Assembly (NCBI RefSeq): GCF_002020355.1
Contig: NZ_MPZV01000001.1
Location: 1,240,001 to 1,304,000 of the forward strand
Direction of reading: 5' to 3'
DNA: 64,000 nt
Source of the DNA: Thioclava sediminum
GTDB taxonomy: Bacteria; Pseudomonadota; Alphaproteobacteria; Rhodobacterales; Rhodobacteraceae
Below the pieces are notes generated by a model, which was given only the letters and a program-made list of their open reading frames with translations, had not been told where the DNA came from and searched no databases. This document shows, piece after piece, positions 26,365 to 34,967 of the stretch. The position numbers were made by a program, and so were the translations under genes. Numbering within the stretch: position 1 is the stretch's first letter; every line of letters starts with the position of its first letter.

Positions 26365-28428
26365 TTATTTGCGCAATGCGATCACGGCCATCAGGATGAC
26401 GAGCCCGAAGAACACTGAGCGGAATGCGAAGGGCAGCGCGGTGCCGGCAAGCAGGGTCTGCATCGCGGTCAGCAGCAGTGCGCCGCCCAGCATGCCCGCG
26501 TAATGCCCGCGGCCACCGGTGATCAGCGCCCCACCCACGACGACGACCGCGATCGAGGGCAGAAGGTAGTCATCCCCCATCCCGAGGCTCGCCTGTCCGG
26601 AAAAGCCCGCCAGCAGAACGCCGACCAGCGCCGCGCAGAGCGCCGAGAGGATGTAGACAGAGATGATGACCCGCCCCGTGCGCACCCCCGAGAGGCGCGC
26701 AGCCAGTTCGCTGTTGCCGACCGCGTAGACCCGGCGCCCGAACCCGGTGCGTCCCAAGAGGACGATCGCGAGAGCGACGAAGGCGGCCATGAAGATGATC
26801 ACCGGGGTCACGCCCATCAGCTTGCCGGTCATCAGCCAACGCAGCGAGGGCGGTGCGAACCCGGCGGGCGTGCCGCCCGACCAGATCAATGCCGCGCCCT
26901 GAAGAATGCCGTTCATCGCGAGGGTCACGACGATCGGCGACAGGCCCAGCGCCACGACGCCCAACCCGTTCGCGAGCCCGATCAGCGCAGCCACCGCAAA
27001 GACCACCGGCAGCGCCGTGAGCAATCCCATGTCCTGTCCGCCAACAAGCCCGGTCAACATCACGCCCGACAGCGCGATGCTCCAGGGCAGCGACAGGTCC
27101 AGCCCCCCGGTCAGGATAACCGCGCCCTGCCCCAGAGCGAGGATCGCGAGGAAGCTCGAGAGCACAAGGAGCGAGTCCCAGTAGCGCCAGCCGCTGAAGA
27201 CATTGCCCAGCACCAGCTGCGTCGCGATCAGGACCACCACGAGGCAGATCCAGGCGGGCAGAACGTGGCGCAGCGTATGACCGTGACGTTGCAGGAAACT
27301 TTGCGAGGGGGCGGTCTCTGCCGGTCGCGTGAAAGCCAACCTGTGATCCTCACCCGAGCGCTGGCCAACAAGCCATCCGCGCCGTCGGGCGCCGATCGCA
27401 TCGGTGACTTCGCGCAGGCGTTGCGAGAGCGTGCTGTCACGGCGCAGCGAGCCCGCGAGCACCGCGATCAGGAGCACTGCGCTTTCCGCGATGGTCGAAT
27501 AGTAAGCCGAGACGTTGAGCGACAGCAGAAGGTTCACGACGATCATCAGGATATAGGCCCCGAGGATCGTGCCCAGCACACCGCCTTTGCCACCGCCAAG
27601 ACGGGTGCCGCCGATCACCACAGCCGCGAAGGTCGGCAGCAGAAGCGAGTTCCCCACCAGCGGGTCGCCGCTGCCGGTCTGGGCGCTGACGAAAACACCG
27701 GCGAGCCCGTAAAGCCCACCTGCGAGAACGTAGGTCGCGAAGGTAACGGTGCGCGCGTGAAGTCCCGTCGCGCGAGCAGCCTCGGCATCGCTGCCCACTG
27801 CGTAGAGCGTGATCCCGTAGCCCGTGCGCTTGAGCCAGAGCCACAGCGCCACCAGCACGAGCATCAGCGTGATCGGTGCGGGGAGAAGACCAGGGATCGT
27901 GTCGCCAAGATAGACAGATGCGAGCGAAGGCGCGACGAATCCGCCCGGCATCGCCATCACAAGGAGCGTCAGCCCCTGCACGATGAACATCACGGCCAAT
28001 GTGACCACGATGGGCTGCAGGCGCACCACGGCCACGAAAAAGCCGTTCACCGCGCCCACGGCCATGCCGATACCGATCCCGATCGCGGTCCAGAGCGGCA
28101 CGGAGGCCTGCATGTTCGCCGGGTCCATCGAGGTCGCAAGCACCGCGTTGACCAGCGAGACCACCGCGCCTGCTGACAGGTCGAACCCGCCCGACAGGAT
28201 AACCAGTGTTTGTCCTGCAGCCGCGATCGCGGAGGTCGCCCCGCCGCTTGCGAGAAATGAGATGTCGAAATAGCTCAGCGGATAGGGGCTCAGCCCCGCG
28301 TTCAACGCCATGAGGCCCGCCAGCACCAGCGCCGCGACGATCACGGCTTGTCCGTGACGCAGACTGCGTAGCCAGTTGGAGGACTTGCGCCGCGGCGCGG
28401 CCCCGGATGATAGGCTTTGGTCACTCAT
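26365..28428 (-). CDS. Ribose-type sugar ABC permease, tandem fusion of two permease domains
   Basis: A 687-residue membrane protein, twice the normal RbsC length. The first half (about 25-345) and the second half (about 375-687) are both complete RbsC-like permeases. The shared signatures are GQTLVILSGGFDLSAGAVVSL in the first and GQGAVILTGGLDLSLPWSIAL in the second, plus two copies of a TGxxARTVTF / SGVRTGRVII-type coupling helix. Such transporters normally use two separate chains, so a covalent heterodimer is implied. The linker (about 350-385) is charged and probably cytoplasmic. The stop overlaps the SDR side by a short gap; the start overlaps the ATPase stop (ATGA). Confidence 0.85.
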   Translation of the reverse strand: MSDQSLSSGAAPRRKSSNWLRSLRHGQAVIVAALVLAGLMALNAGLSPYPLSYFDISFLASGGATSAIAAAGQTLVILSGGFDLSAGAVVSLVNAVLATSMDPANMQASVPLWTAIGIGIGMAVGAVNGFFVAVVRLQPIVVTLAVMFIVQGLTLLVMAMPGGFVAPSLASVYLGDTIPGLLPAPITLMLVLVALWLWLKRTGYGITLYAVGSDAEAARATGLHARTVTFATYVLAGGLYGLAGVFVSAQTGSGDPLVGNSLLLPTFAAVVIGGTRLGGGKGGVLGTILGAYILMIVVNLLLSLNVSAYYSTIAESAVLLIAVLAGSLRRDSTLSQRLREVTDAIGARRRGWLVGQRSGEDHRLAFTRPAETAPSQSFLQRHGHTLRHVLPAWICLVVVLIATQLVLGNVFSGWRYWDSLLVLSSFLAILALGQGAVILTGGLDLSLPWSIALSGVMLTGLVGGQDMGLLTALPVVFAVAALIGLANGLGVVALGLSPIVVTLAMNGILQGAALIWSGGTPAGFAPPSLRWLMTGKLMGVTPVIIFMAAFVALAIVLLGRTGFGRRVYAVGNSELAARLSGVRTGRVIISVYILSALCAALVGVLLAGFSGQASLGMGDDYLLPSIAVVVVGGALITGGRGHYAGMLGGALLLTAMQTLLAGTALPFAFRSVFFGLVILMAVIALRK

Positions 28429-29996
28429 GCCCGGACCTCCTGTTTCGGATGTGTCGTGTCTCCCTTCAGCGGTGCGTCCCCGCCGAGCGTGGCCTGCATG
28501 ATCGCGTTCTCGCTCAATTCTTCACCCTCGAGCCAACACGACAGCCGACCCTCGTAGAGGACGCCGACACGGTCGCACAGATACACGAGCTCAGGGATTT
28601 CGGTGGAATGGAGCAGGACCGATCCGCCTGCATCCGTATAGGCGCGCAGCAGCGCATAGATCTGCTCTTTCGTCCCGACATCGATGCCGCGCGTCGGATC
28701 GAAGAGGAGCAGAATCCGACTTTGCGCCACGAGCCACTTGGCCAACACGATCTTCTGCTGATTACCGCCCGAGAACGCGCCCGCGGGCAGGTAATGCGCG
28801 CGTTCGTCCACCTCGACGGCAGCGAAAGCCCCCGCAGCGGCGCGCGCCTCCGCCCCGTCATCGAGAACCGGCCCCCGGTGAAACCGCGAGAGCACGGGCA
28901 GGCTGGCATTCTGCCGCCCGCTGAGTTCCAGGAACAAACCTTGCGTCTTGCGTTCCTCGGGCACGAGCCCGATCGCGACCGACGGATGCAGCGCATCGGC
29001 CGGGGCCCGCAGATGGAGGGGCGTCCCGTCCAGCTCGATATGGCCCGCGCGCAACCGCTCCTGTCCGAAAAGGGCGGAGAACAGCGCCTCCTGCCCCATG
29101 CCTTGCAGCCCGGCAATCCCGAGGATTTCCCCCTTGTGCAGCGCGATCTCGGCATTGCGCAGCTTCGGCCCTGCCGACAGCCCACGGGTGGCGAGGACCG
29201 GGACCTGCCCCGCGATTTCCTTCGGGGCACGGCGCGGCGGGAAGGCATTTTCGACCGAGCGGCCCACGATCATCTCGACCACTTCAGCGTCACTGACATC
29301 CGCGACCTTCGCCGAGGTCACGGACCGTCCGTTGCGCAAGATGGTGAGCGTGTCGCAGAAGGCGCGCACTTCAGGCAAGCGGTGCGAGATGAACAGCACG
29401 GTAATCCCCTGCGCGGCCGCGTCCGCGATGATCCGGCCGAGCCAGTCGACATCGCTGCCAGAGAGCGCCGATGTCGGCTCGTCGAGCAAAAGGATTTCGG
29501 GCTGGCGGTAGAGAGCGCGGGCGATCTCGATCTTCTGGCGCACCGCCAGGGTCAGTTCCTCGGCCAACGCATCGAGATCGACGTCGAGGCCCAGCGCTTC
29601 GAAATGTGCGGTCACCTCGCGCCGCGCACGGCTGCGGTCCAGCGTGCCGATGATCGTCCGGCGCGACCGGCCCAGCAGCATGTTGTCGAGCACGCTCAGG
29701 TCCGGCACCAGCGTCAGCTCCTGAAAGGCGGTCTGAATCCCCGCTGCATGGGCATCGCGCGCATTGCGCAAATTGACGTCGCGGCCGCCTATTCGGATCG
29801 TGCCAGAATCTGGCCGCACGAGGCCCGAGAGCAGTTTCATGGTGGTCGACTTGCCGGCGCCGTTTTCGCCGAGCAGGGCGTGGACGCGGCCGCGAGCGAC
29901 GGAGAAGCTGACCTTGTCATTGGCGACAGTGGGACCGTAGGCCTTCGACAGGTCATGAACTTCCACCGCAGGCGCTGAATCGGCGATGCGTGACAT
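28425..29996 (-). CDS. Ribose/galactose-type sugar ABC transporter ATPase (two ABC domains)
   Basis: A 523-residue RbsA-type protein with two ABC cassettes. The first has Walker A GENGAGKSTTMKLLSG, signature LTLAVRQKIEIARAL and Walker B LLLDEPTSAL. The second, degenerate as usual, has GIAGLQGMGQEALFSAL, signature FSGGNQQKIVLAKWL and ILLLFDPTRGIDVG. The start is taken at the ATG preceded by CGGAGAATTGC. It energises the fused permease. Confidence 0.88.
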   Translation of the reverse strand: MSRIADSAPAVEVHDLSKAYGPTVANDKVSFSVARGRVHALLGENGAGKSTTMKLLSGLVRPDSGTIRIGGRDVNLRNARDAHAAGIQTAFQELTLVPDLSVLDNMLLGRSRRTIIGTLDRSRARREVTAHFEALGLDVDLDALAEELTLAVRQKIEIARALYRQPEILLLDEPTSALSGSDVDWLGRIIADAAAQGITVLFISHRLPEVRAFCDTLTILRNGRSVTSAKVADVSDAEVVEMIVGRSVENAFPPRRAPKEIAGQVPVLATRGLSAGPKLRNAEIALHKGEILGIAGLQGMGQEALFSALFGQERLRAGHIELDGTPLHLRAPADALHPSVAIGLVPEERKTQGLFLELSGRQNASLPVLSRFHRGPVLDDGAEARAAAGAFAAVEVDERAHYLPAGAFSGGNQQKIVLAKWLVAQSRILLLFDPTRGIDVGTKEQIYALLRAYTDAGGSVLLHSTEIPELVYLCDRVGVLYEGRLSCWLEGEELSENAIMQATLGGDAPLKGDTTHPKQEVRA

Positions 29997-30072
29997 GCAA
30001 TTCTCCGGAATGCGTATGTATGGTGCGGTCTGCGCCCGGCGACGGAAAGCCCCCGTCGCCGGGCGTGTGACC

Positions 30073-31188
30073 TCAGTTCTCGGGCTGGCCGACAAGCGCG
30101 GCGTTCAGACCAAGCTGCGGCAGATCTTCCGAGAAGATCGAGGCGAACCAGCCGGGGTTCGACACCATCGAGGGCTGGAACACGTTGCACCCCGCCTTCT
30201 GTTCATCCCAGCTGCCCGTCTCGCAAAGCTGCACGGTGTCGTTGGTGACGAGGGGCAGCGGCAAGGTGGTATGCTTCGGGATGTCCTTCCCTTCGAGTTT
30301 ATCGACCGCGAGCTTCAGGGCCAGCGCGCCGGAATAGGGCGGCGAGGCGTAGGAGATCCGGGGTGCGCCCATCGGCGCATAGGGCTTGCTCGCCCCTTCG
30401 ACCGCTGTATCTGTCGGAAGCATTTGGATGCGCCCGCCATTCGATCCCTCACCTGCACAGGGCAGCAGCTCGGAAGGATCGCGTCCCGCTTCGAGCTGCA
30501 TGGAATCCGCCGTGTAGCAGCCAACCTGCATCCAGAGCCCGTTGATATCGGACCAGTCGCGGGTGGCCATCAGCTTGTTGAGTTCAGTCCGGGCCACCGC
30601 CTGGCTCCACATGCCCACGGCCTCGCCGACGATATTGATGCCGTCATGCTGGGCGAAGACTTCTTTGGCCGCCTTGGTCCGGGCGGTATCCACGGACGTG
30701 CCGGGCACACCTGTCACCATCACGACATCGCCCTTGCCGCCCATCTTGTCGACCAGCCATTCCGCCGTCTTTCGACCGGCCTCCTCTTGGTCGATCGTCA
30801 CGTTATAGGCACAGGGCTCCGTGATCTCCGCATCATAGGCGATGACCGTCACACCACGCGAGCAGGCGCTCTTGACGACGCTGTTCAGCGCGGTGGGCGA
30901 GATCGGGTAGACGACGATCGCGTCCGCACCGGCCTGCACCATCGCGTTGATCTGCTGAATCTGGCGCTGGGCGTTCGGCCCGGCGACCTGGACCTCGAGA
31001 TCCACCTTGTCGGCATAGTCCTTTGAGGCCGCGAGCGCCTTGACCATGTTCGAGGCCTCGGCCTGCCAATCGTTCCCGATATAGCTCATCGAAAGATAGA
31101 CTTTGTAAGGCCCGTCGCTCTGCGCCTGGGCGGCTCCAGCCACGAGACCAAGGGCGCAGGCGGCGCCCGCGATATAGCGTTTGATCAT
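30073..31188 (-). CDS. Sugar ABC transporter periplasmic binding protein (RbsB-like)
   Basis: A 371-residue exported protein with a signal peptide (to about residue 22, GAAQAQS) and the periplasmic-binding-protein type I fold: VYLSMSYIGNDWQAEASNMVKAL, QQINAMVQAGADAIVVYP, VTIDQEEAGRKTAEWLV. First gene of the operon, RBS GGGAGGAAGAA. The ligand is probably a sugar or polyol; it is not predictable here. Divergent to the GntR regulator. Confidence 0.88.
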   Translation of the reverse strand: MIKRYIAGAACALGLVAGAAQAQSDGPYKVYLSMSYIGNDWQAEASNMVKALAASKDYADKVDLEVQVAGPNAQRQIQQINAMVQAGADAIVVYPISPTALNSVVKSACSRGVTVIAYDAEITEPCAYNVTIDQEEAGRKTAEWLVDKMGGKGDVVMVTGVPGTSVDTARTKAAKEVFAQHDGINIVGEAVGMWSQAVARTELNKLMATRDWSDINGLWMQVGCYTADSMQLEAGRDPSELLPCAGEGSNGGRIQMLPTDTAVEGASKPYAPMGAPRISYASPPYSGALALKLAVDKLEGKDIPKHTTLPLPLVTNDTVQLCETGSWDEQKAGCNVFQPSMVSNPGWFASIFSEDLPQLGLNAALVGQPEN

Positions 31189-31249
31189 TTCTTCCTCCCA
31201 TGTCCGGCGACTCTCCCCGGTCGCCTCACGGATTTCACGATCCGATATC

Positions 31250-31259
31250 TTTGATCAAA
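31250..31259. promoter_or_regulatory. Palindrome TTTGATCAAA in divergent promoter region
   Basis: A perfect 10-bp palindrome in the 137 bp between the binding-protein gene and the GntR regulator gene. Position and symmetry suit an operator for the GntR protein, but a single site of this length is weak evidence. Confidence 0.3.
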
Positions 31260-31325
31260 AGTCAAAACGTGTTTTATTCTTTTTCGAGCCGGCGTAGTTT
31301 GGGCCGTGAAATGAAAGGTCTGACC

Positions 31326-32003
31326 ATGTTCGAAAGCGTCACGCCGCTAAAGCGCGAAACCCTGCAGACGCTGGTGCATCAGCGGCTTTGCGATCTGATT
31401 CTGCAGGGCGAGATCGCACCCGGCGAGTCGATCACTGTCGCCAGCATCGCCAAGGCGCTCGACGTAAGCCCAATGCCGGTGCGCGAAGCAATTTCCCGAC
31501 TTATGGCCCTCGGAGCCCTGACCATCGTGTCGGGACGATCCATCGGGGTGCCGCGTCTTGGGGCAGACGAACTCGCCGACCTGCGCAAAGTCCGCTCGGA
31601 GATCGAGACCACCGCGGTGGCCTGGGCGGTCGAGCGCCGCGATCCCGAGTTCATCGCACAGCTGGAAAAAGTTCTCTACGCGATGGAAGCTGCGGAAGCC
31701 GCAGGTCAGGTGCGCGAATTCATTCATGCGAATTACGACTTCCACTTCACGATTTACCGGCAGGCAGGCTCTCCCCTTCTGTTGGAGATCATCGGCAATA
31801 TCTGGCTGCGGATAAATCCGCAGTTCCACCTGCTGCAACGCCATGGCCACTACCGTGTTTCCAACAAGCAGCACCGCAGGCTGTTCGAGGCCATCCGGGA
31901 CGGCGACAGTGCAGCGGCCATCGCAGCCCTGCGCGAGGATATCGACAGCGCCTACGAGGTCATCCTCGCCAGCCTCAAGGAGAGCGAAGCCGAGCGCGGG
32001 TGA
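31326..32003 (+). CDS. GntR-family (FadR-type) transcriptional regulator of the sugar operon
   Basis: A 225-residue regulator. N-terminal winged helix (about 10-75: LVHQRLCDLILQGEIAPGES, MPVREAISRLMALG) and an all-alpha FCD effector domain (about 90-215) with metal-ligand-type residues in DFHFTIYR and QHRRLFEAI. The ATG at 31326 is preferred; one at 31311 is also possible. It is transcribed away from the sugar importer operon and probably represses it until a sugar acid binds. Confidence 0.8.
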   Translation: MFESVTPLKRETLQTLVHQRLCDLILQGEIAPGESITVASIAKALDVSPMPVREAISRLMALGALTIVSGRSIGVPRLGADELADLRKVRSEIETTAVAWAVERRDPEFIAQLEKVLYAMEAAEAAGQVREFIHANYDFHFTIYRQAGSPLLLEIIGNIWLRINPQFHLLQRHGHYRVSNKQHRRLFEAIRDGDSAAAIAALREDIDSAYEVILASLKESEAERG

Positions 32004-32133
32004 ACGGGTTGGCCGGCGATGCTGGAGAGAGCCAGCAAAGCCGACCTGGAAAAACTACCTATATGACAGACTATGGGTAGCTTTCTCGAACGGTTGGATT
32101 GCGGGACGGCGCGACAGCGCGCACAAGAGCCCC

Positions 32134-32319
32134 ATGGATACGCTTGTTTTCATCGCCTCCAAGCTCGCAACCTTCCTCCTGCGCGCAGAAACCTGGGAAG
32201 CGCTTTTGCTCGCAGGCGCGCTGATCGCGCTCGTGAGCGGGCGCCTACGCGCGGCGCGCAGGATGCTTTCCGTAGCGCTGGCGAGCCTCCTCGCTCTGGG
32301 CATCTTTCCGCTTTCATGG
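32134..32319 (+). pseudogene. YdcF/ElyC family protein, 5' part (interrupted by IS607-type element)
   Basis: Codons 1-62 of a membrane protein: hydrophobic segments FIASKLATFLL, WEALLLAGALIALVSG and MLSVALASLLALGIFPL. The frame runs two more codons into the insertion and stops. Joined to 34252 it continues without any shift into the DUF218 domain of a ydcF-type protein, giving about 268 residues, the normal size. It is therefore the amino end of the gene split by the element at 32320-34251. Confidence 0.85.
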
Positions 32320-32440
32320 ACCTGATCTTTCCTGATCAGGTCCACTTTCCTGCTTCATCGTGGCCGGTTTCACGACAGGATCAGTCCCGCCGCCAGAGCC
32401 TTCCACTCCACAAGCTGACACCGGACGGACCTTGAGGTCC
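32300..32440 (-). ncRNA. Predicted omega (re)RNA of TnpB, approximate extent
   Basis: TnpB proteins use a guide RNA transcribed from the 3' end of tnpB and the adjoining element end, with the guide coming from DNA just outside. Here that would be the minus strand, ending past 32320 with a guide starting CCATGAAAGCGGAAAGATGC (complement of 32300-32319). The existence is inferred from the family; the 5' limit is a guess. Confidence 0.35.
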
Positions 32441-33588
32441 TCGCTACCGGCCAAATTCTTGAGGTTGATCGCCGCATTGATGTCGCGATCGTGCTGCGCG
32501 CCGCAATTGGCGCAGGTCCATGAGCGGACCGAGAGCGGAAGAACCTCCGCTTTGGTATGACATGCCGAACAGGTCTTGCTGGATGCAAAGAACCTGTCGG
32601 CGGCAACAAGAGTGCCGCCCAGACGTGCGAGCTTGTAGCTCAGCTGCCGACGGAACTCGAAAAACCCCATATCGGAAATGGCGCGGGAAAGATGCCGGTT
32701 CGCCATCATGCCGCGGACATTGAGGTCCTCGATGACCACTGTGCTGGCTTCACGCGACAGCTTGGTCGTAAGCTTGTGCAACCCATCCTGGCGGATGTTG
32801 CGGATGCGTGCATGGAGCTTTGCAATCCGGGCACGAGACCGTGCCCGATTTTTCCCGCCCTTTTGTTTTCGCGCATGAGATCTCTGCAGTCGTGCGAGCC
32901 GCTTCAGGTTGCGACCCAGGGATTTTGAGCCGGAGAACTTGCGGCCGTCGCTCAAGGTGGCCAGATCCGTAACGCCGAGATCGACGCCGATGACCGCTCC
33001 TTCGGGGCGAGGTGTAAAGCTGTGATCGATCTCAACCGCAAGCGCCGCGAACCACCGGCCCGCCTCCCGCGAGATGGTGACGGATTTCAAGGTTGGATTC
33101 ATTTCGGAACCAAAGCGCAGGGCCTCCCGCATAGACACCCAGCCAATGCGCGGCAGTTTCAGGCGTCGCCCTTCGACACGGAATGTCCCGGGGCCATTGT
33201 CCGGCCGAAAGCTCTCACGACAGAGATCTTTTGCTTTGAAGTTGGGATAGCGGGAGCGCCCCTCGAAGAAACCCTTGAACGCGGCACCAAGATTCTTGAT
33301 CGCCTGCTGTGGAACCGCTTTGGGCGCATGCAGCATCCAGGGGTATTCAGCCCGCTTGATGGCATTGAGTTCGCGTCGCAGCGCAGCCTCGGAAGGCTTG
33401 GGCAGGGAATTGTTTTCGCAATGCGCCGTATATTGGGATTTCCATCGGTCGAGAGCCCAGTTCCAGCTGAACCGGGCGATGCCGGCGCATTGCGCAAACA
33501 GTGCGTCCTGCGCCTTGTCTACATCGAGGGCGATGCGGTGAACTGTCATGATCCGGGTAGAGATCGCTGCTCCATCAAGCGCCATCAT
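32314..33588 (-). CDS. tnpB: TnpB RNA-guided nuclease of IS607-family element
   Basis: A 424-residue TnpB with N-terminal HTH/OrfB-type region (residues about 30-170) and a split RuvC nuclease. The acidic residues are present: Asp in IGVDLGVTDLATLSDG, Glu in VVIEDLNVRGM, Asp in HDRDINAAINL. The zinc ribbon is CSACH and CANCG. It should therefore be active. The RBS AAGGAGG lies inside the end of tnpA, and the genes overlap by 14 bp. The last Pro codon and the stop codon (32314-32319) are in the ydcF flank, so the C-terminus depends on the insertion site. Confidence 0.9.
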   Translation of the reverse strand: MMALDGAAISTRIMTVHRIALDVDKAQDALFAQCAGIARFSWNWALDRWKSQYTAHCENNSLPKPSEAALRRELNAIKRAEYPWMLHAPKAVPQQAIKNLGAAFKGFFEGRSRYPNFKAKDLCRESFRPDNGPGTFRVEGRRLKLPRIGWVSMREALRFGSEMNPTLKSVTISREAGRWFAALAVEIDHSFTPRPEGAVIGVDLGVTDLATLSDGRKFSGSKSLGRNLKRLARLQRSHARKQKGGKNRARSRARIAKLHARIRNIRQDGLHKLTTKLSREASTVVIEDLNVRGMMANRHLSRAISDMGFFEFRRQLSYKLARLGGTLVAADRFFASSKTCSACHTKAEVLPLSVRSWTCANCGAQHDRDINAAINLKNLAGSEDLKVRPVSACGVEGSGGGTDPVVKPATMKQESGPDQERSGP

Positions 33589-34251
33589 CGCCTCCTTCGG
33601 CCGCGGCCTTGATGTCTGCGATCAATTTCGCACTCTTGCGGGAGCGCGCACCGTAGAGCCGTGCGCTGAACACCGTGGTTATCTCGAGCACATCCCGGGC
33701 AAGATCCTCTTCGAAGCTGGTGTCTTCGCCCTGGTTCAGGATTACGACCTCGACGTTCTTCGCCTCACAGATCGCGAAGACGAGCTCGGCGCCGAAGCGC
33801 AGCAAACGATCCTTGTGAGTGATGACCAGTCGGCCGACGCGATCCTCGACAATGTCTTCGAGTAGGCGCTTGAGGCCCTTCTTGCGATAGTTCATGCCAG
33901 AGCCGAGATCGGTGACCACCTCGTAGGTCCAGCCCTGCCCGGCGCAATAGGCCTCGAGAAGCTGCGCCTGGCGCTCCAGGTCAGTTTTCTGGTCATGGGA
34001 GGAAACGCGTGCGTAGGCAACCGTGCGCCGGGCAGCGTTATCCTGCTGCCGATGGAGCTCCGGCTGAAGTTTGGCGAGGTCATAGCGGCGGCGCCCACCC
34101 TCGGTTACGAGGTCGGGTTTGAGCTTGCCGCTCTCATCCCATCTGCGCAAGGTGAGCGGAGTCACGCCCAGGGCCTTTGCGGCCTCGCCAATACTTACAA
34201 GCTTCTTCATCATTTAGATGATATATGATGCGAAAAGAATAAGTCAAATGG
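32320..34251 (-). mobile_element. IS607-family insertion sequence (tnpA serine recombinase plus tnpB)
   Basis: A 1932-bp element whose ends are fixed by the host gene. ATGG stands at the left edge (32316-32319) and again at the right edge (34248-34251), and deleting 32320-34251 restores ydcF in frame. This fits IS607 elements, which insert at GG dinucleotides and make no ordinary target duplication. The two genes overlap, as is usual in the family. Near the left end CCTGATC is repeated (32321-32327, 32331-32337) with the palindrome CCTGATCAGG. Both proteins look intact. Confidence 0.9.
33575..34213 (-). CDS. tnpA: IS607-family serine recombinase (TnpA) with MerR-type HTH
   Basis: A 212-residue transposase. 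N-terminal MerR/excisionase-like helix-turn-helix (SIGEAAKALGVTPLTLRRWDESG) and a serine-resolvase catalytic domain with the nucleophile in YARVSSHDQ, then RLVITHKDRLLRFG and the C-terminal ARLYGARSRKS helix. This inverted order (DNA-binding domain first) is the mark of IS607 transposases. The ATG (34213 or 34210) lies about 40 bp from the right end, which must hold the promoter. Confidence 0.92.
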   Translation of the reverse strand: MMKKLVSIGEAAKALGVTPLTLRRWDESGKLKPDLVTEGGRRRYDLAKLQPELHRQQDNAARRTVAYARVSSHDQKTDLERQAQLLEAYCAGQGWTYEVVTDLGSGMNYRKKGLKRLLEDIVEDRVGRLVITHKDRLLRFGAELVFAICEAKNVEVVILNQGEDTSFEEDLARDVLEITTVFSARLYGARSRKSAKLIADIKAAAEGGDDGA

Positions 34252-34872
34252 AAGATGTTAAAGCCCCTCGGCTATCTCCTGATTAGGCCCTTGGAGCAAG
34301 CCTATCCGACCAACCCGCAGCTCGCCCAAGTCGACGGGATCATCATCCTGGGCGGCGCCGAAGTCAGGGACGGCACGGCCCGTCACTATCAGGTTCAGCT
34401 CAATGCGGCCGCCGAGCGTGTCACAGCTGGCCTCGCCCTCGCGCATCGCTTTCCAGATGCGAGGATCCTGCTCTCTGGCGGCAGCGGCGTCCTGCGCGAC
34501 CTTGCGCGAGAGAGCATGCCCGGCGCCGAGGTCATGGCAGCCGCCTTTCGGGAAACAGGTATCGCTCAAGCCCGCCTGCTTCTCGAGAGCCGCTCGCGCA
34601 ACACCAGTGAGAATGCGCGCCTCAGCCACGATCTCGCGCAACCCAAGCCGACCGACACCTGGCTGCTCGTCACCAGCGCCTTTCATATGAGACGTGCGAT
34701 GGCGAGCTTTGAGCGCGCCGGATGGGAGGTGGTAGTCCCCTACCCTGTCGATTATCGCGCAGATGGGTTTCTCGAAGATATTGGCTGGGATCTCGCGGGC
34801 CATCTCGACACGCTGGATCTCGCGATCAAGGAATGGGTTGGGATCGCGGCTTACGCCGCGAGCGGGAGATAG
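34252..34872 (+). pseudogene. YdcF/ElyC family protein, 3' part (DUF218 domain)
   Basis: Carries the whole DUF218 domain: VDGIIILGGAEVRDGTARHY, ARILLSGGSGVLRD, LESRSRNTSENARLS and WLLVTSAFHMRRAMASF. The family acts in the cell envelope (E. coli YdcF, SanA, ElyC); precise function is unclear. The frame continues upstream of the first ATG (34255) to the IS edge and joins the 5' part exactly. With the element in place the product would lack its membrane anchor, and whether it is translated from 34255 is unknown. Confidence 0.85.
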
Positions 34873-34967
34873 CTTGTCTGCGAGGCGACGGAAGCACGAC
34901 TGGTTTCATCCTCCGCTGGGAGCGCCTATAGGAGGGTCGAACAGATTTTTCCCGGGCCGCCATTTTC

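Noticed and set aside
32314-33588. TnpB considered as a Cas12-type CRISPR nuclease
   Set aside because: Size, IS607 partner and element ends show an insertion-sequence TnpB; no CRISPR array or cas genes are present.
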